Assembly (NCBI RefSeq): GCF_018130695.1
Contig: NZ_JAFCJX010000022.1
Span: forward strand, 1-64,000
DNA from: Bradyrhizobium jicamae
GTDB lineage: Bacteria; Pseudomonadota; Alphaproteobacteria; Rhizobiales; Xanthobacteraceae
Direction: 5' to 3'
DNA: 64,000 bases
In this document: positions 47,164 to 55,766 of the stretch, in pieces
Numbering within the stretch: position 1 is the first letter of the stretch
Layout: the number at the start of each line of letters is the position of its first letter
Made by a program: the position numbers and the translations under genes
The notes under the pieces: model-generated
What the model saw: the letters and a program-made list of their open reading frames with translations, nothing else
Told to the model about the DNA's origin: nothing
Database searches by the model: none

Positions 47164-47730
47164 ATGGCTGCCAATACTGAAGTGACCCAAGACGGTGTCA
47201 TCACCGGTCCGCCCGAGCCGGCGCACAAGAACGTCATGGACCGCTTCATCGACTCCATCGAATGGGTCGCGGCGTTCTTCGTCGGCGTGGTCGCGCTCAA
47301 CACCTTCACCGCGGTGTTCATGCGCAAGTTCTTTTCGGTGACGATTCCCGACTATTACAATTTCGGCCAGTTCCTGCTCGGCATCCTGATCTTCTGGGGC
47401 ATCGCGGCGACCAGCTATCGCGGCACCCACATCACGGTGGACCTGGTCTGGGCCAATGCCTCACCGCGCTACCAGCGCTGGATCGACATCTTCGCGACGC
47501 TGGTGCTGCTGTTCGTGGTGAGCGTGCAGACCTATACGCTGATCGACAAGGTGATCGACACCCGGAACGGCCACATCGTCACCATGGATCTGGGCGTGCC
47601 GATCTGGCCGTTCTTCCTGGTATCGTGGATCGGCGACGTCTCGGCGGTGCTGCTGATCGCGATCCGTACGTATCGGCTGATCTTCCATCCGGAAGACATC
47701 CATGACGCCAAGATCAAGACTGCGGAGTAG
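47164..47730 (+). CDS. TRAP transporter small permease (DctQ/TarQ-type)
   Basis: This 188-residue membrane protein has four predicted segments (about 30-55, 68-90, 110-130, 150-170) with MRKFFSVTIPDYYNFGQFLLGILIFWGIAATSYRGTHITVD, the DctQ signature region. It would form the stator-like small subunit of the Na+-driven TRAP transporter. ATG 47164 is the first good start after the palindrome. The large permease gene begins six bases after its stop. Confidence 0.87.
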   Translation: MAANTEVTQDGVITGPPEPAHKNVMDRFIDSIEWVAAFFVGVVALNTFTAVFMRKFFSVTIPDYYNFGQFLLGILIFWGIAATSYRGTHITVDLVWANASPRYQRWIDIFATLVLLFVVSVQTYTLIDKVIDTRNGHIVTMDLGVPIWPFFLVSWIGDVSAVLLIAIRTYRLIFHPEDIHDAKIKTAE

Positions 47731-47736
47731 ACGGCG

Positions 47737-49041
47737 ATGTCACCCGAGACTGTAGCCGTCCTCGGCTTTGTCAGCCTGTTCGTGCTGATGCTGCTGCGCG
47801 TGCCGGTCGGCATGGCGATGGGCCTCGTCGGCATCACCGGCTTCGGTTACCTGACCGGCTTTGCGCCGGCGCTGAAGCTGATCGGCCAGACCACGATGCG
47901 CACGGTGACGGATTATTCCTTCGGCGTGATCCCGATGTTCCTGTTGATGGGCGCGTTCGTCTCGGTCTCCGGCATCAGCCGCGAGCTGTTCCGCGCCGCC
48001 AACACCTTTGTCGGCCATTGGAAGGGCGGGCTCGGCATTGCGACGATCGGCGCCTGCGGCGGGTTTGCCGCGATCTCCGGCTCGTCGGTCGCGACCGCCG
48101 CGACCTTCTCCGCGGTGGCCTATCCGGAGATGCGCCGCTTCGGCTATCCGCAGTCGTTTGCGACCGGCGTGATCGCGGTCGGCGGCACGCTAGGGGCGAT
48201 GCTGCCGCCGTCGACCGTGCTCGCGGTCTACGGCATCATCACCCAGCAGGACATCGCCATGCTGTTCATGGCCGGCGTGGTGCCGGGCCTGCTCGCGATC
48301 GTGATGCACATGATCACGATCGGCATCATCGGCGTGGCGCGACCGGGATTCCTCCCCGCAGGCAAACGGGCGTCGTGGCACGAGCGCGTGCTGGCGCTGC
48401 GCGACGTCTGGTCGCCGCTGCTGCTGTTTTTGTTTGTGATCGGCGGCCTCTATGGCGGCTTCTTCATCCCGACCGAGGCCGGTGCGGTCGGCGCCGTCGG
48501 CGCCTTCCTGATCGGCATCCTCCGCGGCAAGCTCACCAAGGATGGCATCCTGCAATCGCTGCTGCAGGCGACGCGCACGGCGGCGGCGGTGTTCACGGTG
48601 CTGATCGGCGCGCTCTGCTTCGGCTATTTCCTCACCATCACCCAGACGCCGCAGAACGTCACCGCGTTCCTGACCGGCCTCGGCATCGGCCCCTACGGCG
48701 TGCTGGCGCTGATCCTCTTGATGTATCTCGTGCTCGGCTGCCTGATGGACGCGATGGCGATGGTGATCCTCACCGTGCCGATCGTGTTCCCGGTCGTGAC
48801 CTCGCTCGGCTTCGATCCGATCTGGTTCGGCATCGTCATCGTGATGACGGTCGAGCTCGGCCTGATCCATCCGCCGGTCGGCATGAACGTGTTCGTGATC
48901 AAGAGCGTGATCAAGGACGTCAACATGTCGACCATCTTCGTCGGCGTGCTGCCCTTTGTGGTCACGGACCTGATCCGGCTGGTGATCCTGATCCTGTTCC
49001 CGCTGCTCGCGACCTGGCTGCCGCATCGCATGGCTGGTTAA
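47737..49041 (+). CDS. TRAP transporter large permease (DctM/TarM-type)
   Basis: A 434-residue integral membrane protein with about 12 hydrophobic segments and DctM blocks: RVPVGMAMGLVGITGFGYL near the start, GFAAISGSSVATAATFSAVAYPEM, GGTLGAMLPPSTVLAVYG and GLIHPPVGMNVFVI. It forms the transport pathway of the TRAP system. The DUF3237 gene starts four bases later, so it is probably part of the operon. Confidence 0.93.
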   Translation: MSPETVAVLGFVSLFVLMLLRVPVGMAMGLVGITGFGYLTGFAPALKLIGQTTMRTVTDYSFGVIPMFLLMGAFVSVSGISRELFRAANTFVGHWKGGLGIATIGACGGFAAISGSSVATAATFSAVAYPEMRRFGYPQSFATGVIAVGGTLGAMLPPSTVLAVYGIITQQDIAMLFMAGVVPGLLAIVMHMITIGIIGVARPGFLPAGKRASWHERVLALRDVWSPLLLFLFVIGGLYGGFFIPTEAGAVGAVGAFLIGILRGKLTKDGILQSLLQATRTAAAVFTVLIGALCFGYFLTITQTPQNVTAFLTGLGIGPYGVLALILLMYLVLGCLMDAMAMVILTVPIVFPVVTSLGFDPIWFGIVIVMTVELGLIHPPVGMNVFVIKSVIKDVNMSTIFVGVLPFVVTDLIRLVILILFPLLATWLPHRMAG

Positions 49042-49044
49042 ATC

Positions 49045-49506
49045 ATGACACCAGAGATTCACACCAAGTACGCCTTCACCATCACCGCGCGCATTGCCGA
49101 CGTGACGTCGGCGGGCGACATCGGCAGCGGCGTTCGCCGCATCATCCCGATCATCGGCGGCGAGGTGAAGGGCGAGAAGGTGAACGGCAAGGTGCTGGGC
49201 TTCGGCGCCGATTTCCAGATCATCCGCCCCAACGAGCTGATCGAGCTGGAGGCCAAATACGCCTTCGAGACCGATGACGGCGCGGTGGTCTATGTCGAGA
49301 ACAAGGGCATCCGCTTCGGGCCGGTGGATCTGCTGCAGAAGCTGAAGCGCGGCGAGCCGGTCGATCCGGAGCTGATCTATTTCCGCACGGTGCCGAAATT
49401 CGAGACCGGCAGCGAGAAGTATCGCTGGCTGATGCAGCACATCTTCATCGCCTCCGCCGCCCGCCACGCCGACCGCGTCGTGATCGACGTGCACCAGGTG
49501 CTGTAG
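49045..49506 (+). CDS. DUF3237-family protein
   Basis: A 153-residue protein with GSGVRRIIPIIGGEVKGEKVNGKVLGFGADFQIIRPN and YVENKGIRFGP, the DUF3237 (UPF0311) beta-barrel. The function is not established; members often sit in aromatic-acid degradation loci, as here. It starts four bases after the TRAP permease stop and is followed by a strong terminator. Confidence 0.85.
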   Translation: MTPEIHTKYAFTITARIADVTSAGDIGSGVRRIIPIIGGEVKGEKVNGKVLGFGADFQIIRPNELIELEAKYAFETDDGAVVYVENKGIRFGPVDLLQKLKRGEPVDPELIYFRTVPKFETGSEKYRWLMQHIFIASAARHADRVVIDVHQVL

Positions 49507-49530
49507 CGCCACCCACGCGGCGCCATGAAA

Positions 49531-49558
49531 AAAGCCGGCCTCGCGAGAGGCCGGCTTT
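49531..49558. terminator. Strong bidirectional terminator
   Basis: AAAGCCGGCCTC (49531-49542), loop GCGA, GAGGCCGGCTTT (49547-49558): 12-bp perfect arms ending in T-runs on both strands, between the convergent TRAP/DUF3237 operon and the ABC receptor gene. Confidence 0.85.
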
Positions 49559-49593
49559 CGTATTCGTAGTTGTATTCGTATTCTTGGCGGGGC

Positions 49594-50745
49594 TTACATC
49601 GCCGGGACGTATTTTCCGTCCTTGACCGTCAGCAGGATGCGCGAACGCTCGTCGAGGCCGTAGCGATCCTTTTCGGTCCAGTTGTAGACGCCCTGCGAGG
49701 CGGCGATTTCCTTTTCCGACATGAACGCCTGGCGGATGCCTTCGCGGAATTCCGGCGTGCCGGGCTTGCCGGCCTTCAGCGCCACCGGGATGATGCGCTT
49801 CAGCACCTCGAAGGCGTCATAGGAATGGCCGGCGAACTGGCTGCGGCTGTTCGGGCCATACTTGGCTTCATAGGCGGTGTTGAGCGCGAGGCCCGGCTTC
49901 TTGGTCAGCGCCGAGTCCGGCTGCGTTTCCGGCGACATCACCGGACCCGAGACCATGATCACGCCTTCCGCCGCCGCGCCCGCGATGCGGATGAAGTCCA
50001 TGCTGGCGGCGCCGTGGGTCTGGTAGATCAGGCCCTTGTAGCCGCGCTCGCGCAGCGCGGTCTGCGGCAGCGCCGCGGCGGTGCCGGAGGCGCCGACCAG
50101 GATCGCGTCGGGATTGGCGGCGACGAGCTTCAGCACCTGGCCCGCGACCGACGTGTCGGTGCGCGCGAAGCGCTCCTCGTCGGCGATGGAGAGGCCCATC
50201 GGCACGGCCTGGTTCTTGAAATCGTTGAACCAGAGATCGCCGTAGGAATCGGAGTAGCCGATATAGCCGACGGTCTTGATGTTGTGCGCCTTCATGTGCT
50301 CGTAGACCACCTTGCCCATGATCGGCACCGACTGCGGCATGTCGACCGACCACTTGGCGCGTGCCTCGTTGATCGGGAATGGCGCGAGACCGAAATGCGG
50401 AATGCCGGCCTCGTTGGCGACCGCCGACACCGCGATCGTCGTCGGCGTGATGCAGCTGCCCATGATGATGTCGGCCTTGGACTCCGTCACGAAGCGCCGC
50501 GAATTGGTGGTCGCGGCCGTCGGGTCGCCGCCGTCGTCGAGCACGATCAGCTTCAGCGGCACGCCGCCGATCTCCTTCGGCACGAAGTCGAGCGCGTTGC
50601 GTTCGGGGATGCCGAGCGCCGCCGCCGGACCGGTGGTCGAGATCGTGATGCCGATGACGATTTCGTTGCTCTGCGCGAACGCCGGCGCACCTGGCAGTGC
50701 GAGAACCGCCGCGAGCACAGCTGTGGCGAGATAAGTCTTCTTCAT
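49594..50745 (-). CDS. ABC transporter branched-chain-type solute receptor (CouP-like)
   Basis: This 383-residue periplasmic protein has a signal peptide (cleavage near AFA-QS, residue 24) and the Leu/Ile/Val-receptor fold: IVIGITISTTGPAAALGIPERNA, then IIMGSCITPTTIAVS. The position at the end of the hydroxycinnamate operon and beside a LivFGMH set matches the CouP receptor of R. palustris, which binds p-coumarate, ferulate and caffeate. The ligand is inferred. It is 88 bases after the thioesterase gene and may have its own promoter as well. Confidence 0.87.
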   Translation of the reverse strand: MKKTYLATAVLAAVLALPGAPAFAQSNEIVIGITISTTGPAAALGIPERNALDFVPKEIGGVPLKLIVLDDGGDPTAATTNSRRFVTESKADIIMGSCITPTTIAVSAVANEAGIPHFGLAPFPINEARAKWSVDMPQSVPIMGKVVYEHMKAHNIKTVGYIGYSDSYGDLWFNDFKNQAVPMGLSIADEERFARTDTSVAGQVLKLVAANPDAILVGASGTAAALPQTALRERGYKGLIYQTHGAASMDFIRIAGAAAEGVIMVSGPVMSPETQPDSALTKKPGLALNTAYEAKYGPNSRSQFAGHSYDAFEVLKRIIPVALKAGKPGTPEFREGIRQAFMSEKEIAASQGVYNWTEKDRYGLDERSRILLTVKDGKYVPAM

Positions 50746-50833
50746 TCATTCCTCCCTGCGGATATGATTTTTGGTTTTAAGCCGGTTTTTGGAGCCAATT
50801 CAGCCCCTTCTTTAGGTCATGAAGGAGTGTAGG

Positions 50834-51253
50834 TCAGCCCTTCATGAAGCGGTCGATGATCTCCTGCGGAAACGGCGCCGACTTCAATTTGTCGGGATTA
50901 TCAGGATGCTTGCCGACGAGCACGCGGGTCTCGAACGCCTCGATCGCAAGCCGCTCGCCCTTGAACACGCGGTGCTCGACCTCGAAGCTCGAGCGCTTGA
51001 TGCTCGCAATCTTCGTCTCGATCTTGATCCAGTCGCCATGGGTCGACGGGATGTGGAATTTCGCCCGCGTGTCGACCATGGGAATGCCGACCAGTCCGTA
51101 TTTGTGAACGATGTCCTGCTTCGAGAACCCGGCCGCCTCGAACATGATGGCGGTCGAGTCGTCGAACATCGCGAAGTAGCGCGGGTAGTAGACGATGTTG
51201 GCGGGGTCGCAATCACCCCACTGGATCTGCACGTCGCGCCGATGGACGAACAT
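50834..51253 (-). CDS. 4-hydroxybenzoyl-CoA-thioesterase-like hotdog protein
   Basis: A 139-residue hotdog protein with IQWGDCDPANIVYYPRYFAMFD near the N-terminus, closely like the active site of Pseudomonas-type 4-hydroxybenzoyl-CoA thioesterase, with D16 at the catalytic Asp position. It would release 4-hydroxybenzoate (or a vanillate-like acid) from its CoA ester, supplying PobA. It lies 24 bases after the SDR gene in the operon. Confidence 0.85.
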   Translation of the reverse strand: MFVHRRDVQIQWGDCDPANIVYYPRYFAMFDDSTAIMFEAAGFSKQDIVHKYGLVGIPMVDTRAKFHIPSTHGDWIKIETKIASIKRSSFEVEHRVFKGERLAIEAFETRVLVGKHPDNPDKLKSAPFPQEIIDRFMKG

Positions 51254-51277
51254 GGACTTACCTTAACTTGACCTGGC

Positions 51278-52039
51278 TTACTTCGGCGCCATCCGGAGCG
51301 CGGCATCGAGCCGCACCACTTCGCCGTTCAGGTAGGGGTTGTCGACCATGTGCAGCGCAAGCGAGGCGAATTCGTCGGCAGCGCCGAGCCGGCGCGGGAA
51401 GGGGATCGCGGCGGCGAGCGAGTCCTGAGCCTCCTGCGGCAGATTGGCGAGCAGCGGCGTCAGGAACAGGCCGGGCGCGATGGTCAGCACGCGGATGCCG
51501 AACTGCGCGAGCTCGCGGGCGATCGGCAAGGTCATCGCGACGATGCCGCCCTTCGAGGCGGCGTAGGCGGCCTGGCCGATCTGGCCGTCATAGGCGGCGA
51601 CCGAGGCGGTCGAGATAACGACGCCGCGCTCGCCGGTCGACTGCGGCTCGAGCTTGGACATGTCGGCGGTCGCAAGCCGCAGCATGTTGAACGAGCCAAG
51701 CAAATTGACCTTGATCACCTTGTCGAAATCGGCGAGCGCCATCGGGCCGTCGCGGCCGATCACGCGCTTGGCCACGCCGATGCCGGCGCAGTTCACCAGC
51801 ACGCGGGCCGGACCATGCGCGGCGGAGGCCTTTGCCACCGCGGCTTCGGCGGAGGCGGCGTCGGAGACGTCGCAGATCACGGCGACGCCGCAGATCTCGG
51901 CCGCGACGCTCTCGGCGAGCTTTTCATTGAGGTCGCAGACCGCGACCTTGGCGCCTTGCGCGGCCAGCTTGCGTGCGGTGGCGGCGCCCAATCCCGATGC
52001 GCCTCCGGTGACGATGGCGGCTTGATCCTTCAACTGCAT
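51278..52039 (-). CDS. SDR-family dehydrogenase, probable 3-hydroxyacyl-CoA dehydrogenase (copy 2)
   Basis: A 253-residue SDR with TGGASGLG at 11-18, NCAG, S145-region TASVAAY and YAASK as the catalytic pair. It is a paralogue of the protein at 5380-6138. In this operon it would oxidise the 3-hydroxy-3-arylpropionyl-CoA formed by the hydratase, giving a beta-oxidative (rather than aldolase) route to the aromatic CoA ester. It lies 28 bases after the ligase gene. Confidence 0.87.
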   Translation of the reverse strand: MQLKDQAAIVTGGASGLGAATARKLAAQGAKVAVCDLNEKLAESVAAEICGVAVICDVSDAASAEAAVAKASAAHGPARVLVNCAGIGVAKRVIGRDGPMALADFDKVIKVNLLGSFNMLRLATADMSKLEPQSTGERGVVISTASVAAYDGQIGQAAYAASKGGIVAMTLPIARELAQFGIRVLTIAPGLFLTPLLANLPQEAQDSLAAAIPFPRRLGAADEFASLALHMVDNPYLNGEVVRLDAALRMAPK

Positions 52040-52067
52040 GTGTCTCTCCCTGGATCCTGTGAAAATT

Positions 52068-53945
52068 TTAGCGTGCGGTGATCACGGACGCCGGCGGCGT
52101 CTCGGCATAAATCGACTCGACCAGGACGCTGCGATTCTCCAGCACCGCGCGCTGGTTGATAGAGCCCTTGTCGGTGACCTCGCCACGATCGATCGATAGC
52201 GGCGTGTCGAGCAGCACCGCGCGGCTGATGCGGGTCGACGAGCCGGTGGCGCCGGCGAGAAACTCCGCGAAGCGTTCGCGGAAGGCGGCGCGCACGATCG
52301 GATCGTTGGCGGCGGCGGCGAGATCATTGGCCGGAAGCTGCGGATTGATCAGGCGGCAGCCGTCGAGGTCGAGCACGACCAGTGCCGAGATCTCGTCGCG
52401 GTTGATACCCGCGATCACGGCGTCGCGCACCAAGGGCGCGCAGGTGCCGACGAAGCGCGCGCGCAAGGGACCGACGCTGACCCAGGTGCCGCTCGCTAGC
52501 TTGAAATCCTCGCCGACGCGGCCGTCGAAATCGAGGCCGGCATTGAAGTCATCGGGATCGACCGGCTTCAGGGCGTCGCCGAGCTTGTAGAAACCTTCCT
52601 CGTCGAAGGATTTCGCCGTTATCTCGGGCTGCCGCCAGTAGCCGGGCATCACGTTCGGGCCCTTGGCGCGAACCTCGAGCTTGCCGTTGTTCGGCACCAG
52701 CTTGGCGTCGTTGCCCGAGACGGGGAGGCCGACATGGCCGGAGCGGCTGGTGGCTGGTCGTACCGACATGAAGAACGGCGAGGTCTCGGTGGCGCCGAGC
52801 CCCGTGAGCATCGGCACGCGATAGCCCTTCTCCTGCACTGCCAGCTCGTCCAGGCTGTTCCAGATGAACGGCGACAGTGCAGCCCCCGAGAAGAACATCG
52901 CATGCAGCCGGTCGAAGAACTTTGCGCGCAGGCTCGCATCGTCGCGCAGATAGGGCAGCAGCGACTCGTAACCCTTGGGGACGTTGAAATAGACGGTCGG
53001 CGAGATCTCGCGCAGGTTTCGCACGGTCTCCTCGATGCCGCCGGGCATCGGCTTGCCCTCGTCGAGATACATCGAGCCGCCATTGTAGAGCGTCAGCCCG
53101 ATATTGTGGTTGCCGCCAAAGGTGTGATTCCACGGCAGCCAGTCGACGATCACGGGCGGCTCGTCCTTCAGGAACGCCAGCGTCTCGCGCAGCATCACCT
53201 GGTTGGCGCAGATCATCCGCTGGGTATTGATCACGGCCTTCGGATTGCCCGTCGAGCCCGAGGTCAGCAGGAATTTTGCGATCGTGTCCGGCCCGATCGC
53301 GTCATGGGTGGCGTCGAGCTGCGCGTGCTCCGCCGTCGCGATCAGGTCGGCGAGCCTGGTCACGTCGCGGCCGGGCACGGCGCCGCGGGTGGCGGCAATC
53401 TCGGTGCCGGGTGAGACGTTGGCAACCAGCGCATCGGCGAACTTGTCGGCGTCGTCGACGAAGACGAGGCCGGGCGTCAAGAGCTTCATCAGATAGGACA
53501 GCTTGCCGTAGTCGCGCGACACCAGCGAATAGGCCGGGGATACCGGGCAGAACGGCACGCCGGCATAGAACGCGCCGAAGGCAATCAGCACGTGGTCGAT
53601 CGAGTTGCCCGACAGGATCACGATCGGCCGCTCGGCCGAGAGCCCGCGCGCGATCAGCGCGGAGGCGATATGCCGTGTCGTTTCCAGGAGCTGCGCATAG
53701 GTAATCTTGCGCCAGCCGCCGCCTGAAACACGCTCGGCCATGAACACGCGGTTCGGCTCGGCCTTGGCCCAGTGATGCAGGCGGTCGGTGATGCGGGTGG
53801 GATATTCGAGCAGTTTTGCCTTCGGGCGCAGATAGATTGTGCCGTTGTCGCCGCGCTCGACCGTGACCTCGGGGTTGCCGAACGAGATCGGCCGCAGCGG
53901 ATGTACGCTAGTGCCGGGCGCTGGCGTCTTGGGCTGGGCGCTCAT
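52068..53945 (-). CDS. Feruloyl/coumaroyl-CoA ligase (CouB-like, copy 2)
   Basis: This 625-residue ANL ligase has the P-loop LTSGSTGNPKAV (227-238), VINTQRMICAN, DWLPWNHTFGGNHN and GLGATET, the same subgroup marks as the ligase at 7150. It would activate p-coumarate, ferulate or a similar hydroxycinnamate. ATG 53945 overlaps the stop of the enoyl-CoA hydratase gene (ATGA), so translation is coupled; the longer open frame upstream is a shadow of that gene. Context matches couB of R. palustris. Confidence 0.88.
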   Translation of the reverse strand: MSAQPKTPAPGTSVHPLRPISFGNPEVTVERGDNGTIYLRPKAKLLEYPTRITDRLHHWAKAEPNRVFMAERVSGGGWRKITYAQLLETTRHIASALIARGLSAERPIVILSGNSIDHVLIAFGAFYAGVPFCPVSPAYSLVSRDYGKLSYLMKLLTPGLVFVDDADKFADALVANVSPGTEIAATRGAVPGRDVTRLADLIATAEHAQLDATHDAIGPDTIAKFLLTSGSTGNPKAVINTQRMICANQVMLRETLAFLKDEPPVIVDWLPWNHTFGGNHNIGLTLYNGGSMYLDEGKPMPGGIEETVRNLREISPTVYFNVPKGYESLLPYLRDDASLRAKFFDRLHAMFFSGAALSPFIWNSLDELAVQEKGYRVPMLTGLGATETSPFFMSVRPATSRSGHVGLPVSGNDAKLVPNNGKLEVRAKGPNVMPGYWRQPEITAKSFDEEGFYKLGDALKPVDPDDFNAGLDFDGRVGEDFKLASGTWVSVGPLRARFVGTCAPLVRDAVIAGINRDEISALVVLDLDGCRLINPQLPANDLAAAANDPIVRAAFRERFAEFLAGATGSSTRISRAVLLDTPLSIDRGEVTDKGSINQRAVLENRSVLVESIYAETPPASVITAR

Positions 53946-54739
53946 GTCGGCTTCACCTTGGCGGTCTTGCGGTCCAGAAACGCGCGGATCCGCTTCTTGG
54001 CTTCCTTGTCGCTTTGCGCAACGGTCGCCATCAGCGATTCCATCAACAGGCCGGTCTGCGGATTGGCTTCCGCGATCATCGGCAATGCCTGCAGCACGGC
54101 GAAATTGGTCAGCGGCGCATTCGCCGCGACCCGCTCGGCCAATTCCAGCGCCTTGGGCAGCGCACCGCCATCTTCGGTGAGATATTGCGAGAAGCCGTAG
54201 GCCGCGCCTTCGGTCGCGGAATAGACCCGGCCGGTCAGCATCATGTCGGCCATGCGGGGCACGCCGATCAGCCGCGGCAGCCGCACCGAGCCGCCGCCGC
54301 CGACGAAGATGCCGCGCTGGCCCTCGGGCAGCGCGAAGTATGCGGACGGTTCGGCGACGCGGATATGCGCCGCGCAGGCCAGCTCCAGCCCGCCGCCGAT
54401 CACCGCACCCTTCAGCGCCGCGATCACGGGCACGCGGCAATACTGGATGCGGTCGAACACGCGATGCCACATCTGGGAATGGATGAGACCTTCGGTCGCA
54501 TCGCGCTCGCTGAGCTCGGACAGATCGAGGCCGGAGGAGAAATGGTCGCCGATGCCGTGGATGATCACGGCGCCGATCTCGTCGGGAATCGCGGTGAAAC
54601 AGTCACGCAGCGCCAGGATGATGCCGTCGTTCAGCGCATTGCGCTTGGCGGGACGGTTGAGCCCGATGGTCAACACCGCGCCCTTGGTCTCGATCTTGAG
54701 CAGCGATGCATCACTCGCGGCGGAGGCGGCGTTTCCCAT
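53942..54739 (-). CDS. Enoyl-CoA hydratase (CouA-like)
   Basis: A 265-residue crotonase with both catalytic glutamates: E119 in VIGGGLELA and E139 in FALPEGQRGIF, with FSSGLDLSEL as the oxyanion loop. It would hydrate p-coumaroyl- or feruloyl-CoA; whether it also cleaves the product to an aldehyde cannot be read from sequence. It is the first gene of the five-gene operon down to the ABC receptor and has a MarR-type site in its promoter. Confidence 0.88.
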   Translation of the reverse strand: MGNAASAASDASLLKIETKGAVLTIGLNRPAKRNALNDGIILALRDCFTAIPDEIGAVIIHGIGDHFSSGLDLSELSERDATEGLIHSQMWHRVFDRIQYCRVPVIAALKGAVIGGGLELACAAHIRVAEPSAYFALPEGQRGIFVGGGGSVRLPRLIGVPRMADMMLTGRVYSATEGAAYGFSQYLTEDGGALPKALELAERVAANAPLTNFAVLQALPMIAEANPQTGLLMESLMATVAQSDKEAKKRIRAFLDRKTAKVKPT

Positions 54740-54764
54740 GGCTTTATTACTTCCTGTCCAGAAT

Positions 54765-54780
54765 GATTATATTTTATAAC
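54765..54780. promoter_or_regulatory. Candidate MarR (CouR-like) operator, site B
   Basis: GATTATATTTTATAAC, differing from site A at two of 16 positions, lies 26 bases before the enoyl-CoA hydratase start, an ideal place for a repressor of the five-gene operon. Confidence 0.6.
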
Positions 54781-54810
54781 GATCTCACGAAGAGTCAATG
54801 GTGGCCTCTT

Positions 54811-55029
54811 CACCTCTCCCCGCCCTTTTGCGGGGAGAGGTCGGATCGCCCTCGGGCGATCCGGGTGAGGGGCCGTGCACGATGTTGCCATACAATCAAC
54901 CTCTCCGACTCCGCGATTGCCCAGTCGGCAGGCTGCGAGCTTGTGATGGGCAGTCTGCCTCGCCCCTCACCCGCCGCCTGCGCTGCGCTCCGGCGTCGAC
55001 CTCTCCCCGCAGAAGGGCGGGGAGAGGTG
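54811..55029. repeat. 219-bp intergenic element with 17-bp inverted ends
   Basis: CACCTCTCCCCGCCCTT (54811-54827) is perfectly complementary to AAGGGCGGGGAGAGGTG (55013-55029). Inside, CCTCTCCCCG pairs with CGGGGAGAGG (54813-54840), and GATCGCCC with GGGCGATC. No transposase-like frame is present. It fits a non-autonomous repeat and ends six bases before the livF stop codon. Confidence 0.7.
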
Positions 55030-55034
55030 AAAGG

Positions 55035-55766
55035 CTAGATCGCGCTCTCACCTTCGTGCTGGAAGCCGAGATAACTTGCCGCCACGCGGCTGTTGGACGC
55101 GATCTCCTTGGCCGAACCCGACAGCACGAACTCGCCGAGCTCCATCACATAGGCGCGGTCGGCGATCTTGAGCGCGGCCTGCGCATTCTGCTCGACCAGC
55201 AGCACCGAGACGCCGGCAGCACGCAGCTCGCCGACGATGCGGAAAATGTCGGCGACGATGATCGGGGCAAGACCGAGGCTTGGCTCGTCCAACATCAGCA
55301 GCTTCGGTGCGCCCATCAGCGCGCGGCCCATCGCCAGCATCTGCTGCTCGCCGCCGGACAGCGTGCCGGCGAGCTGCTTGCGCCGTTCCTTCAGGCGCGG
55401 AAACAGCGTGTAGACCCGCTCCAGCGAGGCCGCGGCGGTCGCCTTCGAGATCCGGAAAGCGCCGAGCTCGAGATTGTCCTCGACATTCATGGTGCCGAAC
55501 AATTCGCGATGCTCTGGCACGAGGCTTAAGCCCGCAGCGACACGGTCCTCGATATCCAGCGGCGCCATGTCGGTGCCGGCGAAGCTGGTGCGGCCCTTGA
55601 GCGGGAATACGCCCATGATGGCGTTGAGCAGGGTGGTCTTGCCGGCGCCGTTGGCGCCGATGATGGTCACGATCTCGTTGTCGGCGACGTCGAGCGAGAC
55701 GCCGCGCACGGCCTCGACCTTGCCGTAGGAGATGTGGACGTCGCTGACCGTCAACAGCGCACTCAT
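55035..55766 (-). CDS. ABC transporter ATPase, LivF type
   Basis: A 243-residue ATPase with Walker A GANGAGKTT (37-45), signature LSGGEQQ (136-142) and Walker B LLMLDEP (156-162), and the LivF-like VPEHRELF. It would energise the branched-chain-type ABC importer whose receptor is at 49594. ATG 55766 overlaps the stop of the LivM-LivG fusion gene by four bases. The C-terminal part ends close to an intergenic repeat. Confidence 0.9.
   Translation of the reverse strand: MSALLTVSDVHISYGKVEAVRGVSLDVADNEIVTIIGANGAGKTTLLNAIMGVFPLKGRTSFAGTDMAPLDIEDRVAAGLSLVPEHRELFGTMNVEDNLELGAFRISKATAAASLERVYTLFPRLKERRKQLAGTLSGGEQQMLAMGRALMGAPKLLMLDEPSLGLAPIIVADIFRIVGELRAAGVSVLLVEQNAQAALKIADRAYVMELGEFVLSGSAKEIASNSRVAASYLGFQHEGESAI

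Noticed and set aside
53946..54470. Upstream extension of the ligase gene to a fused 800-residue protein
   Set aside because: The extension is an out-of-frame shadow of the enoyl-CoA hydratase; the ligase starts at 53945 with the usual N-terminus.
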